64,000 nucleotides of DNA from Cyanobacteria bacterium SZAS-4. Lineage in GTDB: Bacteria > Cyanobacteriota > Vampirovibrionia > Obscuribacterales > Obscuribacteraceae. The position numbers and the translations under genes are program-made. Below the pieces are notes generated by a model that saw only the letters and a list, made by a program, of their open reading frames with translations, ran no database searches and had not been told where the DNA came from. How positions within the stretch are numbered: position 1 is the stretch's first letter; each line of letters opens with the position of its first letter. Of the stretch, positions 7,201 to 16,300 are shown one piece after another. The stretch covers positions 402,635 through 466,634 of the forward strand of contig JAFEAT010000011.1 of assembly GCA_018266255.1 (NCBI GenBank). Reading direction: 5' to 3'.

Positions 7201-9816
7201 TATTTTGCCGGCTCTCGGACCGAAGAGACTGACCCGCTTGGTAAAAGCACCATCAAATATCTGAACAAATTTGGCTCTACCCTTCGTGAGATAAATGCGC
7301 TGGGGCAGGAGATCAAGAACGAATTCGACGGGTTGGGTCGAATGATAAAAGCCACTCAGCCAGAGGGGAACTCTGTTCAGTGGGTATTCGATAACTTCAA
7401 CAATCCGCTATCCATAACTAAAGTGCCAAAGACTGGATCCGGACTGAGCAATATTGTCAACAGTTTTACCTATCATCCGACTTACAACAAGGTCGCAACC
7501 GCCACAGACGGAAACGGCAATGTCACCACTTTCACATACGATCCGTCAACGGGCAATCTGCTCACTGTCCAAAAACCTACTGTTGGTGGTCTCACTCCGC
7601 AAGTAACATATACATACAATGCTCGTGGTCAGATCTTGACGATCACTGACGAGACTGGTGTTGTTACTCAGCATTCTTATGACACCACCACCGAATTGTT
7701 GAACACCACTATCATAGATCCGGGAATCAGTCCACATTTGGCTCTCACTGCCAGCTTTGGCTATGATCCGGTCGGAAACACAAATTCAATAACTGACCCG
7801 AACGGCAATGTTTGGACTGCTACGTACAACCCGAACCGTATGGTCAGCCAGTTTATTGCTCCTGCGCCGTTCGGCTATGTCACCAACCGCTTCTACGACG
7901 ACAACGGAAATCCAACAAGCGAACAGCGTCAAACTGGTGGCGTTCCAGCCTGGGCCATTTCCAGCTTTACATATTCTACAACAGGCAAACAGCTCTCCAA
8001 AACTGACCCCTCAGGCAACACTACCAGCTGGACATATGACAGCAAAGATCGTGTCCAGACAATGTCCGATGGACAGGGACGACTGAGTCAATATTCTTAT
8101 GATGAGCTAGATAGGCTTTTCCAAGTCATAGATCCTGGCTTGGCTTTGTCCGAATCCAGAACCTACACAACTAACGGCATACTTGCATCGGTAACCGATG
8201 CCCGGAACAACACCACGCAGTTTACGTATGACGGGCTAGATCGGATTAGTAAGACGATCTATGCGGATACCACTTTCGAACAGAATCAAAGCTACGATTT
8301 AAACAGCAACATCTTGGTCCAGCTAACACGTTCCGGTAATACCATAACCATGACTTACGATGCGCTCAATCGACTCTCCACCAAGACGCCTCAGAGTCAG
8401 GGCGTTGTAACACTCACATATGACCTTGCGGGGCGCATGGTTAAGGCTAACAAGCCAATTGTGGCCGGTGATCCATCTACGGGCGACTTCCAATATTTCT
8501 TCGACACAGCCGGACGATTCTACAAAGAGCAGTACCCCGACTCTAAAATCGTTCTTCACCAGCTTGACAGTAACGGCAACCGCACCAAAACAACCTGGCC
8601 TGATTCTTACTTTGTCAGCCGCTCCTTTGACCAGTTGAACAGACTTTCTAACATCAAGTTGAATGGTGCATCGAGCCCTGCTGTGCAATTTACCTATGAT
8701 CAATTGTCTCGCAAGACTTTGGTCACCTTCGGTAATGGAGCCAGCACATCGTTCACTCCCCAGCTAAATGACGATATCACTCAGATTGCACACACTTTCG
8801 TCGGTTCCAGCCTAACATTTACCTATGGATTTAATGGAGAGCACCAGGTTACAAACGAACAAGTCTCTAATACTTCGTTTGTTGCACATCCCGCTTCAGC
8901 AGGGAATACATCGTATGGGACTAGTACTCCGGATAACCGATATCCCACCGTGGGCGGTGCCACCTACACCTACGATGGTAATAAAAACCTTTCAGGTGAC
9001 AGTGTTTGGACTTACACTTTTGATACCGAAAATCATCTGCTTACAGCTAACAAGACTGGTGTTAGTGCCAGCTTTGTCTATGACCCTTCGCACCGTCAAT
9101 CTCAGAAAACGGTCGGTGCTGTGAAAACTCGCTTTATCTACGACGGTTGGCAGCGTATCGCAGACTACAACGCTGTCACGAACGCATTGCAAAACCGCTA
9201 TGTGTATGGGCAGGGTCTTGATGAAGCACTTGTACAGATTTCTAGTAGTGGTGCACTCACGTTTTGCCACAGCAACAGAGTTGGCACTATCACTGCAATT
9301 AGCGGTTCAAGCGGTTCGTTGACAAACACTAATGTCATCGACAATTTCGGTCAAGTCTCGGCTATGGGTGGCACAGACTTTGGACTTGCCGGACAACGGT
9401 ACGATGCGGAGACCGGACTCTATTACTTCAAACATCGCTATTATTCGCCCATAATTGGTCGATTCCTTCAACCTGATTATCTGCGTTACGCAGATGGTCT
9501 GAACCTGTACACTCATGCACACAACGATCCAATCAATAATACCGATCCACTTGGACTCTTGGGAGTTGGAATTCCCGGTTTGCCGTCACCGACAGTAATT
9601 CCTCCTTCTGGTCCTAGTATGAACGGAGTACCTTGTTTCTTTGGCTCACAACCAACTATTTCAGCCACTAGCACGTGCTGCCCGACTAATGAGCCGACTG
9701 AAACTCATGTGCCACCAGGCTTCACCAACCAGGCTGGTCATACGCCACCACCTTGTGCGGATCCTGGAAGCCAGGGAGATAAAGATAAAGACAAAAAAGA
9801 CCCCAAACCTAATTGA
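4258..9816 (+). CDS. RHS1: RHS-repeat protein with transglutaminase-like N-terminus
   Basis: About 1,852 residues from ATG 4258. An in-frame TTG at 4213 lies in the T-tract of the preceding terminator, so I reject it. No signal peptide is seen. Residues ~75-225 form a transglutaminase-like domain (GPASISELARAL, then GNSFDQSALLVTLLR), with Ser126 where the catalytic Cys belongs, followed by His200 and Asp215, so it is probably non-catalytic. A Lys/Asp-rich linker near residue 680 precedes the RHS shell (DVFSGDFLYTRQDL), which contains many YD repeats. The conserved core end is RYDAETGLYYFKHRYYSP...NNTDPLGL. The tail after DPLGL is only ~85 residues and rich in Pro, Ser, Thr and Cys (STCCPTNEPTETH). 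RHS shells usually enclose a C-terminal effector. This tail is too short for a typical toxin. LanB follows after a terminator. Confidence 0.9.
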   Translation: MTNTVVRRLPQPLKVMDRSKQKAVSPAIAKQIVEGRVIDTSKIYKRGASPTVPPLPHKLTGIIPHSVGGDASNTVPGPASISELARALKNDPQLMFEWVHNNIDWEPGWGVQKGAFGALVDGRGNSFDQSALLVTLLRTAGFTANYVLGTIQINAAQAGDWFGTVSDNIDMANQYCFYSYIPVDYIYNPIEDAYDITLGHVWVQCVIGGTTYVFDPSRKSYNRTAALLDLSNLASTMGYNPTTFLTAARSGATIDPSGNYVQNINQANIDSNLVTLSTTLATWMKTNHPGATLDDILGGASIIPATLPVLQTSLPYELAGDVPTVWTGDIPVSYKTTFQLSWPDANIDQTFTSDQLCGARLTIWWTSTATGSTPTLYLDGTAIQTGTEIPNWMFVTYPNYVVVHNAYHDTNANENAWIGIDSNVKHLLATVWGNPGRGAVSYHQSQLVANSAAGGAADSENIYGETLALIWSTQCAEFTAINDIMSRLLLVRAPNFHGVAVVTYNDVRPGIGIASYLGTQVATDYSFLVDRRAGGVYGMIGSGLECAIFQQVVGNIPSINTGAMIRAENAAGGKIYQGTQSNWTTVIEPALWANGYTSTDTNDIYNNFVNWGGGATVEIPQHRNVALGSASGYGFWFWPNGTAQGPGGIVNFTKGGGGGNSQTPGDQNDKGKDKDDPSKKQPPKDKTNDPIDVFSGDFLYTRQDLKIGSQAEPFSLSFQRSYNSRNRHIDGPLGLGWTHNFNITAKVNSDPFLALGQQTALPVVATLAAFFVIMDLCSGDVNVLPLDQHVTASLCSSWWVDQVTNNIVDVRFDDGTHTFTKLPDGSYVNSLTGPSNLTLVGGLFVYTTPDKIKYNFNSAGQITSVVYPSGMTVSYSYAGGLLQSVSNGLTRTLTLHYTSGRLTSVTDGTGRSVQYSVDGSKNLTSFTDANSKVFTYQYDQPGRMTKYFLPANPAVAIVTNNYDSLSRVQTQTNSRSQVWTYYFAGSRTEETDPLGKSTIKYLNKFGSTLREINALGQEIKNEFDGLGRMIKATQPEGNSVQWVFDNFNNPLSITKVPKTGSGLSNIVNSFTYHPTYNKVATATDGNGNVTTFTYDPSTGNLLTVQKPTVGGLTPQVTYTYNARGQILTITDETGVVTQHSYDTTTELLNTTIIDPGISPHLALTASFGYDPVGNTNSITDPNGNVWTATYNPNRMVSQFIAPAPFGYVTNRFYDDNGNPTSEQRQTGGVPAWAISSFTYSTTGKQLSKTDPSGNTTSWTYDSKDRVQTMSDGQGRLSQYSYDELDRLFQVIDPGLALSESRTYTTNGILASVTDARNNTTQFTYDGLDRISKTIYADTTFEQNQSYDLNSNILVQLTRSGNTITMTYDALNRLSTKTPQSQGVVTLTYDLAGRMVKANKPIVAGDPSTGDFQYFFDTAGRFYKEQYPDSKIVLHQLDSNGNRTKTTWPDSYFVSRSFDQLNRLSNIKLNGASSPAVQFTYDQLSRKTLVTFGNGASTSFTPQLNDDITQIAHTFVGSSLTFTYGFNGEHQVTNEQVSNTSFVAHPASAGNTSYGTSTPDNRYPTVGGATYTYDGNKNLSGDSVWTYTFDTENHLLTANKTGVSASFVYDPSHRQSQKTVGAVKTRFIYDGWQRIADYNAVTNALQNRYVYGQGLDEALVQISSSGALTFCHSNRVGTITAISGSSGSLTNTNVIDNFGQVSAMGGTDFGLAGQRYDAETGLYYFKHRYYSPIIGRFLQPDYLRYADGLNLYTHAHNDPINNTDPLGLLGVGIPGLPSPTVIPPSGPSMNGVPCFFGSQPTISATSTCCPTNEPTETHVPPGFTNQAGHTPPPCADPGSQGDKDKDKKDPKPN

Positions 9817-9841
9817 TAACTAACCGATGATCGTTTCGTTC

Positions 9842-9876
9842 ATGGCGGAGGAGTTCGAGAACTCCTTCGCCATTTT
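9842..9876 (+). terminator. Strong Rho-independent terminator after RHS1
   Basis: A near-perfect 14-bp stem (ATGGCGGAGGAGTT pairing with AACTCCTTCGCCAT, including one G-T pair) closes a CGAG loop and is followed by TTT. It sits between RHS1 and lanB, so lanB expression may depend on read-through or on its own promoter in 9877-9945. Confidence 0.85.
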
Positions 9877-9956
9877 GCCCATTGGGCGGCGTGCGAATTT
9901 TTTGAGTGTCAGGTCTCATTACAAGCAATCGATTATCAACTTAGAAAGGATACCCG

Positions 9957-12900
9957 ATGAACGGGCAACAGATGTACTCAGCTCTTGACTCGCTTGTGGT
10001 GCGCACTCCACTGCTTACCCAAAACAGTGCAAAAAACCTCAACCTAGACCACATCTTGTGTGATACGCGGATTATGACTTCACTGGCGGTGGCTAGCCCT
10101 TCGCTGTATAAGCAGCTAATAAGGGACAAAAGAGACACAGACACACAGTTGTCTGTTTTGAAATATCTAAAGAGGATGGCGTTAAGGCCTACCCCATATG
10201 GTTTGCTTGCCGGTGTCGCGCTGGCCAAATTTGATGAACGAACAAAACTGACAAGAACCGAAAAGGTCAGTTCTTCCACTCGTCCAGATATGTCGCTGTT
10301 GATGGATATTGTAGTAAAGCTGGAACGAGATATGGAGGTTCGAAAAAGGCTCACCTTATTTCCCAATCCCGAACTAATCGTCAAAGCAGATCGAATTTGG
10401 ATTGAACATCCACTCTTCCCTCATCAGGGAATCAAGAACGGACTAAGCATTCCCGCAGACAGAGCTGTCCTGCGCGTAATAAATCTCGTATCAGAGGGCT
10501 GCCTTTTTCAAACATTATGCAACATTCTTGCTTACGACTTTCAAGAACAAGTCGGTCGCGCGGAGGAACTTGTCAATCAGCTTTGCGATTCGGGTGTGCT
10601 CCTTTCCCATCTGCGTTTTTCTCTCGACGATTCGGCAAATTTGTTGACGAACATTCGTGAATTCTGCGAATTGCCCACCGTCGAGCCTATCTACAAACAA
10701 CTAGAACGGCTCCTCGACTCTATGGCTGTATGGGACGCCACAACAGAAAAATCTGCTGACAGTTACATGAAGTTGTTGAAAGAAGCATCAGATATCACGT
10801 CAGCGCTAAACACCGTTCAAGTTGATTCAGCTTTTGATGTGGGTTCCGCGAAAGTTTCGCATTTGATCGCACAAGAGGCCGCCTCAGCGGCCGAGTTACT
10901 TTTGAGCCTCAGTCGTTCGCGCTACTCAGGTGCACTCTCAGATTATAAGAAGGCATTCAACAAGAGATATCAGTTACGAAGAGAAATTCCAATATTAGAA
11001 CTACTCAGCCCTACCTTCGGTCTGGGGCCACCCTCTTACGACTATCGGTTGAGCACGGACACTGGAGAACGTAATCGGAAATTGTTGGAATTGGCTACTA
11101 TTGCCTCCAATGGCAAATCGCTCGAGGTAAATCTTTCCAAAGATGACCTGAAGATTTTGCAACTTTGGCAACCGAATGTTAAGGAAGCTCCGTTATCGTT
11201 GGACTTGTTCGTTTCGGTAGCGACGCACTCGCCCGACACGCTGGATCGTGGTGATTTTTCTTTAGTGTTATCTCCGCGTGGTGGTGAAGTTGGTGCCGGT
11301 AGAGCACTCGGACGGTTTCATCACGTGCTTGGGGCAGAAGTTAACGAGGTTCTGCAAGAGATAGTGTCAATCGAAAACCAGGCATCAAGTGGGTTGCAGG
11401 CGGACGTCTGTTTTTGGACTGAGAAGCCGCGACATGCAAATGTGACGAGCGCGCCATTGATGCGCGATTACGTTATCACCGCAAATTGTGCTCCAGTGCC
11501 AAATCGCAAGAACATTCCATTGTCGGAGCTAATGATTGGACTAGAAGACGATAGATTTTACGCCCGCTGGATTCGAACAGGTGAAAAGATCGTGGCCTGC
11601 CCAAATAGCATGTTGAATAAATCGCTGATGCCTGAGGCGATTCGATTTTTAATCACCATCGCTACGGACGGACAGCCAAAACTGGAATCATTTGATTGGG
11701 GTCCAGCTGCCAGCTTGTCCTTTTTGCCTCGCGTTCGCTATGGCAAATTTGTGCTCAGACTCGCAAGCTGGGATCTCAAAGGCTTGCAAACATCGTTCGA
11801 AGCCAAATCCGATCAGAACTTTGCCTTGCGAGTTAGAGAATGGCGAAAACATTCGAACATGCCGGCTCAAATTCAAATCGCGAACTCGCCTTATACCGAC
11901 AACTTACTTTTCCTCGACTTAGACGATGTTTTAGACCTCGAACTACTTGAACAAATGGTTCGCAAAGGGACTAACTCGCAGCTCATCGCGTACGAACATA
12001 TGCCCGGTGGTGAGTGGAACAAGTCTATTCAATCTGACTCCTCTTACACAACCGAATTCGTCATATCTCTCCTGCGCACTGATCTGAAGTCACGAACCTC
12101 TGATAACCAACTGAGTCCTCAAACTAATTCACCAATGGTGTCTCAAAGAGATTATTTGCGACCACCTGGTAGTGAATGGCTTTATCTACGACTTGATTGC
12201 AACTCCAATACGCATGAAGAGATTATCGCCAAAAGCAGTGTAATTGCCAATAAATTGGTCTCGGACGATTTGATCAAACAATGGTTTTTTGTGCGCTACG
12301 CAGATCCACAAGATCACATCCGTTTGCGGTTTCGCGTGAACGTGGGTGAATTGTATACCAAGACAATGCCGATGTTGTGCCAGTGGTCCACTCAACTAGT
12401 CGAAACTGGCTTGTGCTCACGGTTTTCCGTAGATACTTATGATCGCGAAGTGGAACGATACGGAGGAGTTGCGTCCATGGACATCATAGAGCAAATTTTT
12501 TCTCTGGATAGCGAGGTTGTGTCCGAAATTTTCAAAATACCCGGATTGAACGAGTTAGACAGAAATGTCGTAGGAATTCTTTCAATCAACAGCTTTCTGA
12601 CGCCATTTAAGCCGTTAGCTATCGAACGATATGAGTGGCTGAAAAATGCTCAACCTAACTACAAAATGCAAGGGTCAGATGACTATAGATTGATCAAGCC
12701 GCTGTTATCTGATCTACTTTCAAAACAGCAGATCCCGGCGGACTCTAGCTACGCACCTATTCTTGCTGTTTTGACGAAATATAATCATGAATTGCAGCGT
12801 TTGGCTAATCAGCTGCAAGAGTTCCAAAGGTTTGGACAGCTCACGGCTGAAGTCGATACCTTATTAGACAGCCTGGTCCACATGCACTGCAACAGATTTT

Positions 12901-13025
12901 TCGGACTCAACCGCTCGACAGAACGGCTTGTAATGTCACTATCGACTAGGACTGTCGAATCGATAGTGAAACGTGGCGAGCGAATGGCAGTGTTCGACAA
13001 GGAATTGTCACTGCCACGTAGATGA
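9957..13025 (+). CDS. lanB: Class I lanthipeptide dehydratase, full length (LanB)
   Basis: The 1,022-residue protein has ATG 9957 preceded by AAAGGA. LanB enzymes use glutamyl-tRNA to glutamylate Ser/Thr of a peptide, then eliminate glutamate to give dehydroalanine or dehydrobutyrine. The glutamylation region shows the hallmark RPTPYGLLAGV (77-87). The C-terminal SpaB_C elimination region (from about 735) shows WFFVRYADPQDHIRLRF, then DTYDREVERYGG, then HMHCNRFFG, matching the conserved Arg, Glu and His positions of NisB-type enzymes. The length equals a fused full LanB rather than the split thiopeptide type. It lies between two RHS genes on the same strand. No LanC, transporter or small precursor gene is visible in the window, so its substrate is unknown. 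A segment of the adjacent RHS proteins is the obvious candidate. It could also use another aminoacyl-tRNA, but the elimination domain argues for dehydration. Confidence 0.93.
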   Translation: MNGQQMYSALDSLVVRTPLLTQNSAKNLNLDHILCDTRIMTSLAVASPSLYKQLIRDKRDTDTQLSVLKYLKRMALRPTPYGLLAGVALAKFDERTKLTRTEKVSSSTRPDMSLLMDIVVKLERDMEVRKRLTLFPNPELIVKADRIWIEHPLFPHQGIKNGLSIPADRAVLRVINLVSEGCLFQTLCNILAYDFQEQVGRAEELVNQLCDSGVLLSHLRFSLDDSANLLTNIREFCELPTVEPIYKQLERLLDSMAVWDATTEKSADSYMKLLKEASDITSALNTVQVDSAFDVGSAKVSHLIAQEAASAAELLLSLSRSRYSGALSDYKKAFNKRYQLRREIPILELLSPTFGLGPPSYDYRLSTDTGERNRKLLELATIASNGKSLEVNLSKDDLKILQLWQPNVKEAPLSLDLFVSVATHSPDTLDRGDFSLVLSPRGGEVGAGRALGRFHHVLGAEVNEVLQEIVSIENQASSGLQADVCFWTEKPRHANVTSAPLMRDYVITANCAPVPNRKNIPLSELMIGLEDDRFYARWIRTGEKIVACPNSMLNKSLMPEAIRFLITIATDGQPKLESFDWGPAASLSFLPRVRYGKFVLRLASWDLKGLQTSFEAKSDQNFALRVREWRKHSNMPAQIQIANSPYTDNLLFLDLDDVLDLELLEQMVRKGTNSQLIAYEHMPGGEWNKSIQSDSSYTTEFVISLLRTDLKSRTSDNQLSPQTNSPMVSQRDYLRPPGSEWLYLRLDCNSNTHEEIIAKSSVIANKLVSDDLIKQWFFVRYADPQDHIRLRFRVNVGELYTKTMPMLCQWSTQLVETGLCSRFSVDTYDREVERYGGVASMDIIEQIFSLDSEVVSEIFKIPGLNELDRNVVGILSINSFLTPFKPLAIERYEWLKNAQPNYKMQGSDDYRLIKPLLSDLLSKQQIPADSSYAPILAVLTKYNHELQRLANQLQEFQRFGQLTAEVDTLLDSLVHMHCNRFFGLNRSTERLVMSLSTRTVESIVKRGERMAVFDKELSLPRR

Positions 13026-13210
13026 TCAACGCCCAATAGCAAATATCTATGAACCTGTCTACAACTCTAGGCAGACAAATCAGTGAGAGCTGACCATCAC
13101 GTTCTGCTCCATTGATTGCTGAACGTCCTTTTAATGCGTATCGGCGAAGCCAGGCTGATACGAAAACATAGAGATAAAAACTAATGACGTCCAACACCTC
13201 TCATTCCGCC

Positions 13211-13254
13211 GAAGATGGCTCCCAGCCATCTTCATCTGCCATCAGCGATGGCAG
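13211..13254 (+). promoter_or_regulatory. Two tandem perfect hairpins in the 5' region of RHS2
   Basis: GAAGATGGCT (13211-13220) and AGCCATCTTC (13224-13233) form a perfect 10-bp stem with a CCC loop. Two bases later, CTGCCATC (13236-13243) and GATGGCAG (13247-13254) form a perfect 8-bp stem with an AGC loop. A weaker stem, CGTATC/GATACG, encloses 13137-13162. None is followed by a T-run, so they are not classical terminators. They lie ~85 bases upstream of the strong ribosome site for RHS2. If translation begins at 13349 they form a structured leader. If it begins at 13184 they are inside the coding region. Confidence 0.6.
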
Positions 13255-13337
13255 GAAAAAAGTCTCAATAGACGATACTCACCCGTCGTCCGAAGCTACT
13301 GCTGACACTAAAGGCAGTCAACCGCAATCAACCAAAC

Positions 13338-13345
13338 AAGGAGGG
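13338..13345 (+). promoter_or_regulatory. Strong Shine-Dalgarno deciding the RHS2 start
   Basis: AAGGAGGG lies 3 bases before ATG 13349 (GGAGG core 4 bases away). The alternative in-frame ATG at 13184 has only a weak AGAG-like site. This favours 13349, although the open frame between the two starts encodes a Ser/Thr-rich stretch resembling the sequence after 13349, so a longer protein cannot be excluded. Confidence 0.6.
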
Positions 13346-13348
13346 ACT

Positions 13349-16300
13349 ATGTCGTCCACTCAGAATACGACCACGAACCTATCAGAGTCACCTGCGCCAC
13401 CGCCAGTGGTGACAACACCAAAAGATGGACTGCTTGTGCGCACCACTACGATGCCGCGCTGGTCGCCCGAGGAAGCGAAGCGAATTATCGAAGCGCGTCC
13501 CATTCCACACGTAACATACGATCCTGCTCAGTTCGAGCAAACTGCTGAAAAGTCAGGACTCTCGCCTCACCTGGCCGACACCGAAGTTGTCCAAGGTCCT
13601 GCATCGATCGCCGAACTTGCTCGTGCCCTGAACAACGACCCCAATCTAATCTATCAGTTCGTGCACGATAACATCAGCTACTACCCCATCTTCGGAGTTC
13701 AGAAAGGCGCTTATGGAGCGCTCTTGGACGGAGCTGGCACAGCATTCGATCAATCTATGTTGATGGTTGCCTTGCTTCGCCAGTCCGGCTTCACTGCCAA
13801 CTATGTCCTTGGACAGATCCAACTCACCCCAGCGCAAACAACAGCATGGCTGGGTTGTCGCACAGACGGCTATCAGAACGCAAACTGCGCGAGCAATATG
13901 TTGGCTTTCGGCGGAATTCCGAACAGCTACACGACAAATGGCGATGGCAGCCTGAACATGCTGACATTGACTCACTGCTGGGTGCAGGTCGACATCGGCG
14001 GCATTCTTTACCAATATGACCCGAGCATGAAGGAGCATACGTTCACGAACGGCATCAACTTGATGACTGCATCTGGCTACAGCCAATCAGACCTACTGAC
14101 GGCCATGCAGACTGGTGCCACGGTCGATCCGAGCGGCGACTATGTCCAAAATCTCAATCATGCTGCTCTAAATGCGAAGTTGGCCACATACTCGACTAAT
14201 CTGGTTAACTACATCAAAACCAATCTGCCGACTGCCACCATGGATGATATCATCGGCGGGCAGCAAATCGTACCTGCTGTCATTCCACTGAACCAAACTG
14301 CCCTCCCCTATGAAGTTCCAGGTGATACGCCCACTATCTGGACTGGCGATGTTCCGAGCAGCTACAAGATCTCCGTCACGGTCTACGCCGCTAACATTCC
14401 GGCCCAGGTTTTCACTTCCGATCAGATCTGCGGACGGCGATTGATTGCTGACTTCAACAGCTCGGGCTTGATATATTTGGCGCTCGATGGCACTGTGCTC
14501 GCAACGGCTACTCAACCGGCTTCAAGTGGGCTGGTAATTAGTGTCGCACATAACGCCTACCCAAATAACAGCAACGACCAGTTCTTTCAGGCTGCTTCTA
14601 CCGGTGGGCTCATAGTCACAGGTTTTGGTACAGCTGGTCGTGGTGCCGCCGAAAATCACCGCAAGATCCTCGAAAAGTACATCGCCAATGGTGGCGATCC
14701 CGACGCTGAACCGGCCTATGGTGAGGCAGGAGCTGCACTCTGGTGCGACTACTACGGAAACTTCTGCAGGGCTGCCGCTGTTTATAACGGCGTCTGGTCA
14801 ACATCACGTCAAATAACCTCAATCATTCACGGCTCCGTTGGTGTGGCAAGCATCATCAATTTCGACCTAGGTGGCTATATGATGAGCGGGTGCTATTTGG
14901 ATAACAACGCCACGTGGCCGCAACCAGAATATGCCGCACTGGCTATACGCGCCAACGGATTGGAAGCACTCGCTTTCCAACAGGCCTTCGGCATCACGGG
15001 AATCTCAGCGTCCACCTACGTGCCAATTGCAAGTGCGGCTGGCTACAAGATTTTCTACACCACTCCAAGTAACCTTACAAGCGTAAAATCGCAATGCACT
15101 TTCTGGAATTCCTTTGCGCTGAATTTGGTTGGAACTGATAGTTCCTACAACCTGCTCTCTCAGCATGGCGGTCTTACAATTGAAACCTGGAAAGGCGATG
15201 CCTGGATTATGTCATATCCCGGCACTGGCGGTGGCAAACTTAGCGGCAATTACAACGGGGGTTGGGCTGGAACTATTTACACGGGTATGCCACTCGTACA
15301 GAAAACTTTGAAATTTCAAAGGCCACCAAAACCGTGTACGTGCGACGATGGAGACGAACGTCGAATTTTCCAAAATCCCGTTTGCATTATCAAGCCGCCG
15401 GCTCCCGACCTTTACTTTGCTCCCGCAAGTCCCTTCTTTGCACTTCCCGTTAAGCGCACATACTCGTCCTTCGATCAGTATGTGGATGGACCGCTCGGTC
15501 AAGGATGGACTCACGATTTCGTATCGAACGCCAGTCTGAACAGTGATGGCTACAGAGGATTGGGCGAGGATTCGCCAATCGAATCTGCCGCCGGAATTGT
15601 TGCTGCACTTGCGATTATGGATGTCGCCGGAATTTCGAATACCGCTTACACCGTCGTTACGGCCTCGGCGATCTCATTGATCGAATACTGGGCCATCGGA
15701 CAGCTCTGCTACAACACCGTGGTCATCAACATCGGCGATCAGCAGATCATATTTTACAAGCTGGCCGATGGCACATACTATTCGAAAGATAACGCCGGTT
15801 CCCTTACTCTCAGCGGCGGACTGTACACTTATAAAACGCCTCAGCAGGTAGCTTACAACTACAACGCGGCTGGCAATCTCGCCACTATCGTCCACCCTGC
15901 CGGTGTAACCATCACGTTGACCTATACGAGCGGTAAGCTGACGAGCGTGTCAAACGGTCTTGGCAGAACGCTTACTTTTACGTACACAGGTAATTACCTC
16001 ACTTCAGTATCCGACGGCACCGGACGTAGTGTCAGTTATGTCATAGATGCCAACAAAAACCTGACCCAATTCACCGACGCTAACGGTCAGGTGAGTAAAT
16101 ACGTATATGGCGGCCCTGGTCTACTAACACAAGTATTTCTGCCTCAGAATCCAACTGTTGCTGCCGCGACTTATGGATATGACTCCCTTGGACGGCTCAA
16201 AACATCCGCCGATGCTTACAGTCATACCTACACCTTTTTTGATGCCGGCTCACGTAGGCAGGTAACGGACCCACTCGGAAACAGCAGGCTCTGGTATGTG

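Noticed and set aside
13049..13093. 14-codon ORF between lanB and RHS2 (MNLSTTLGRQISES) as a lanthipeptide precursor
   Set aside because: No ribosome site, no Cys, far too short for a leader and core.
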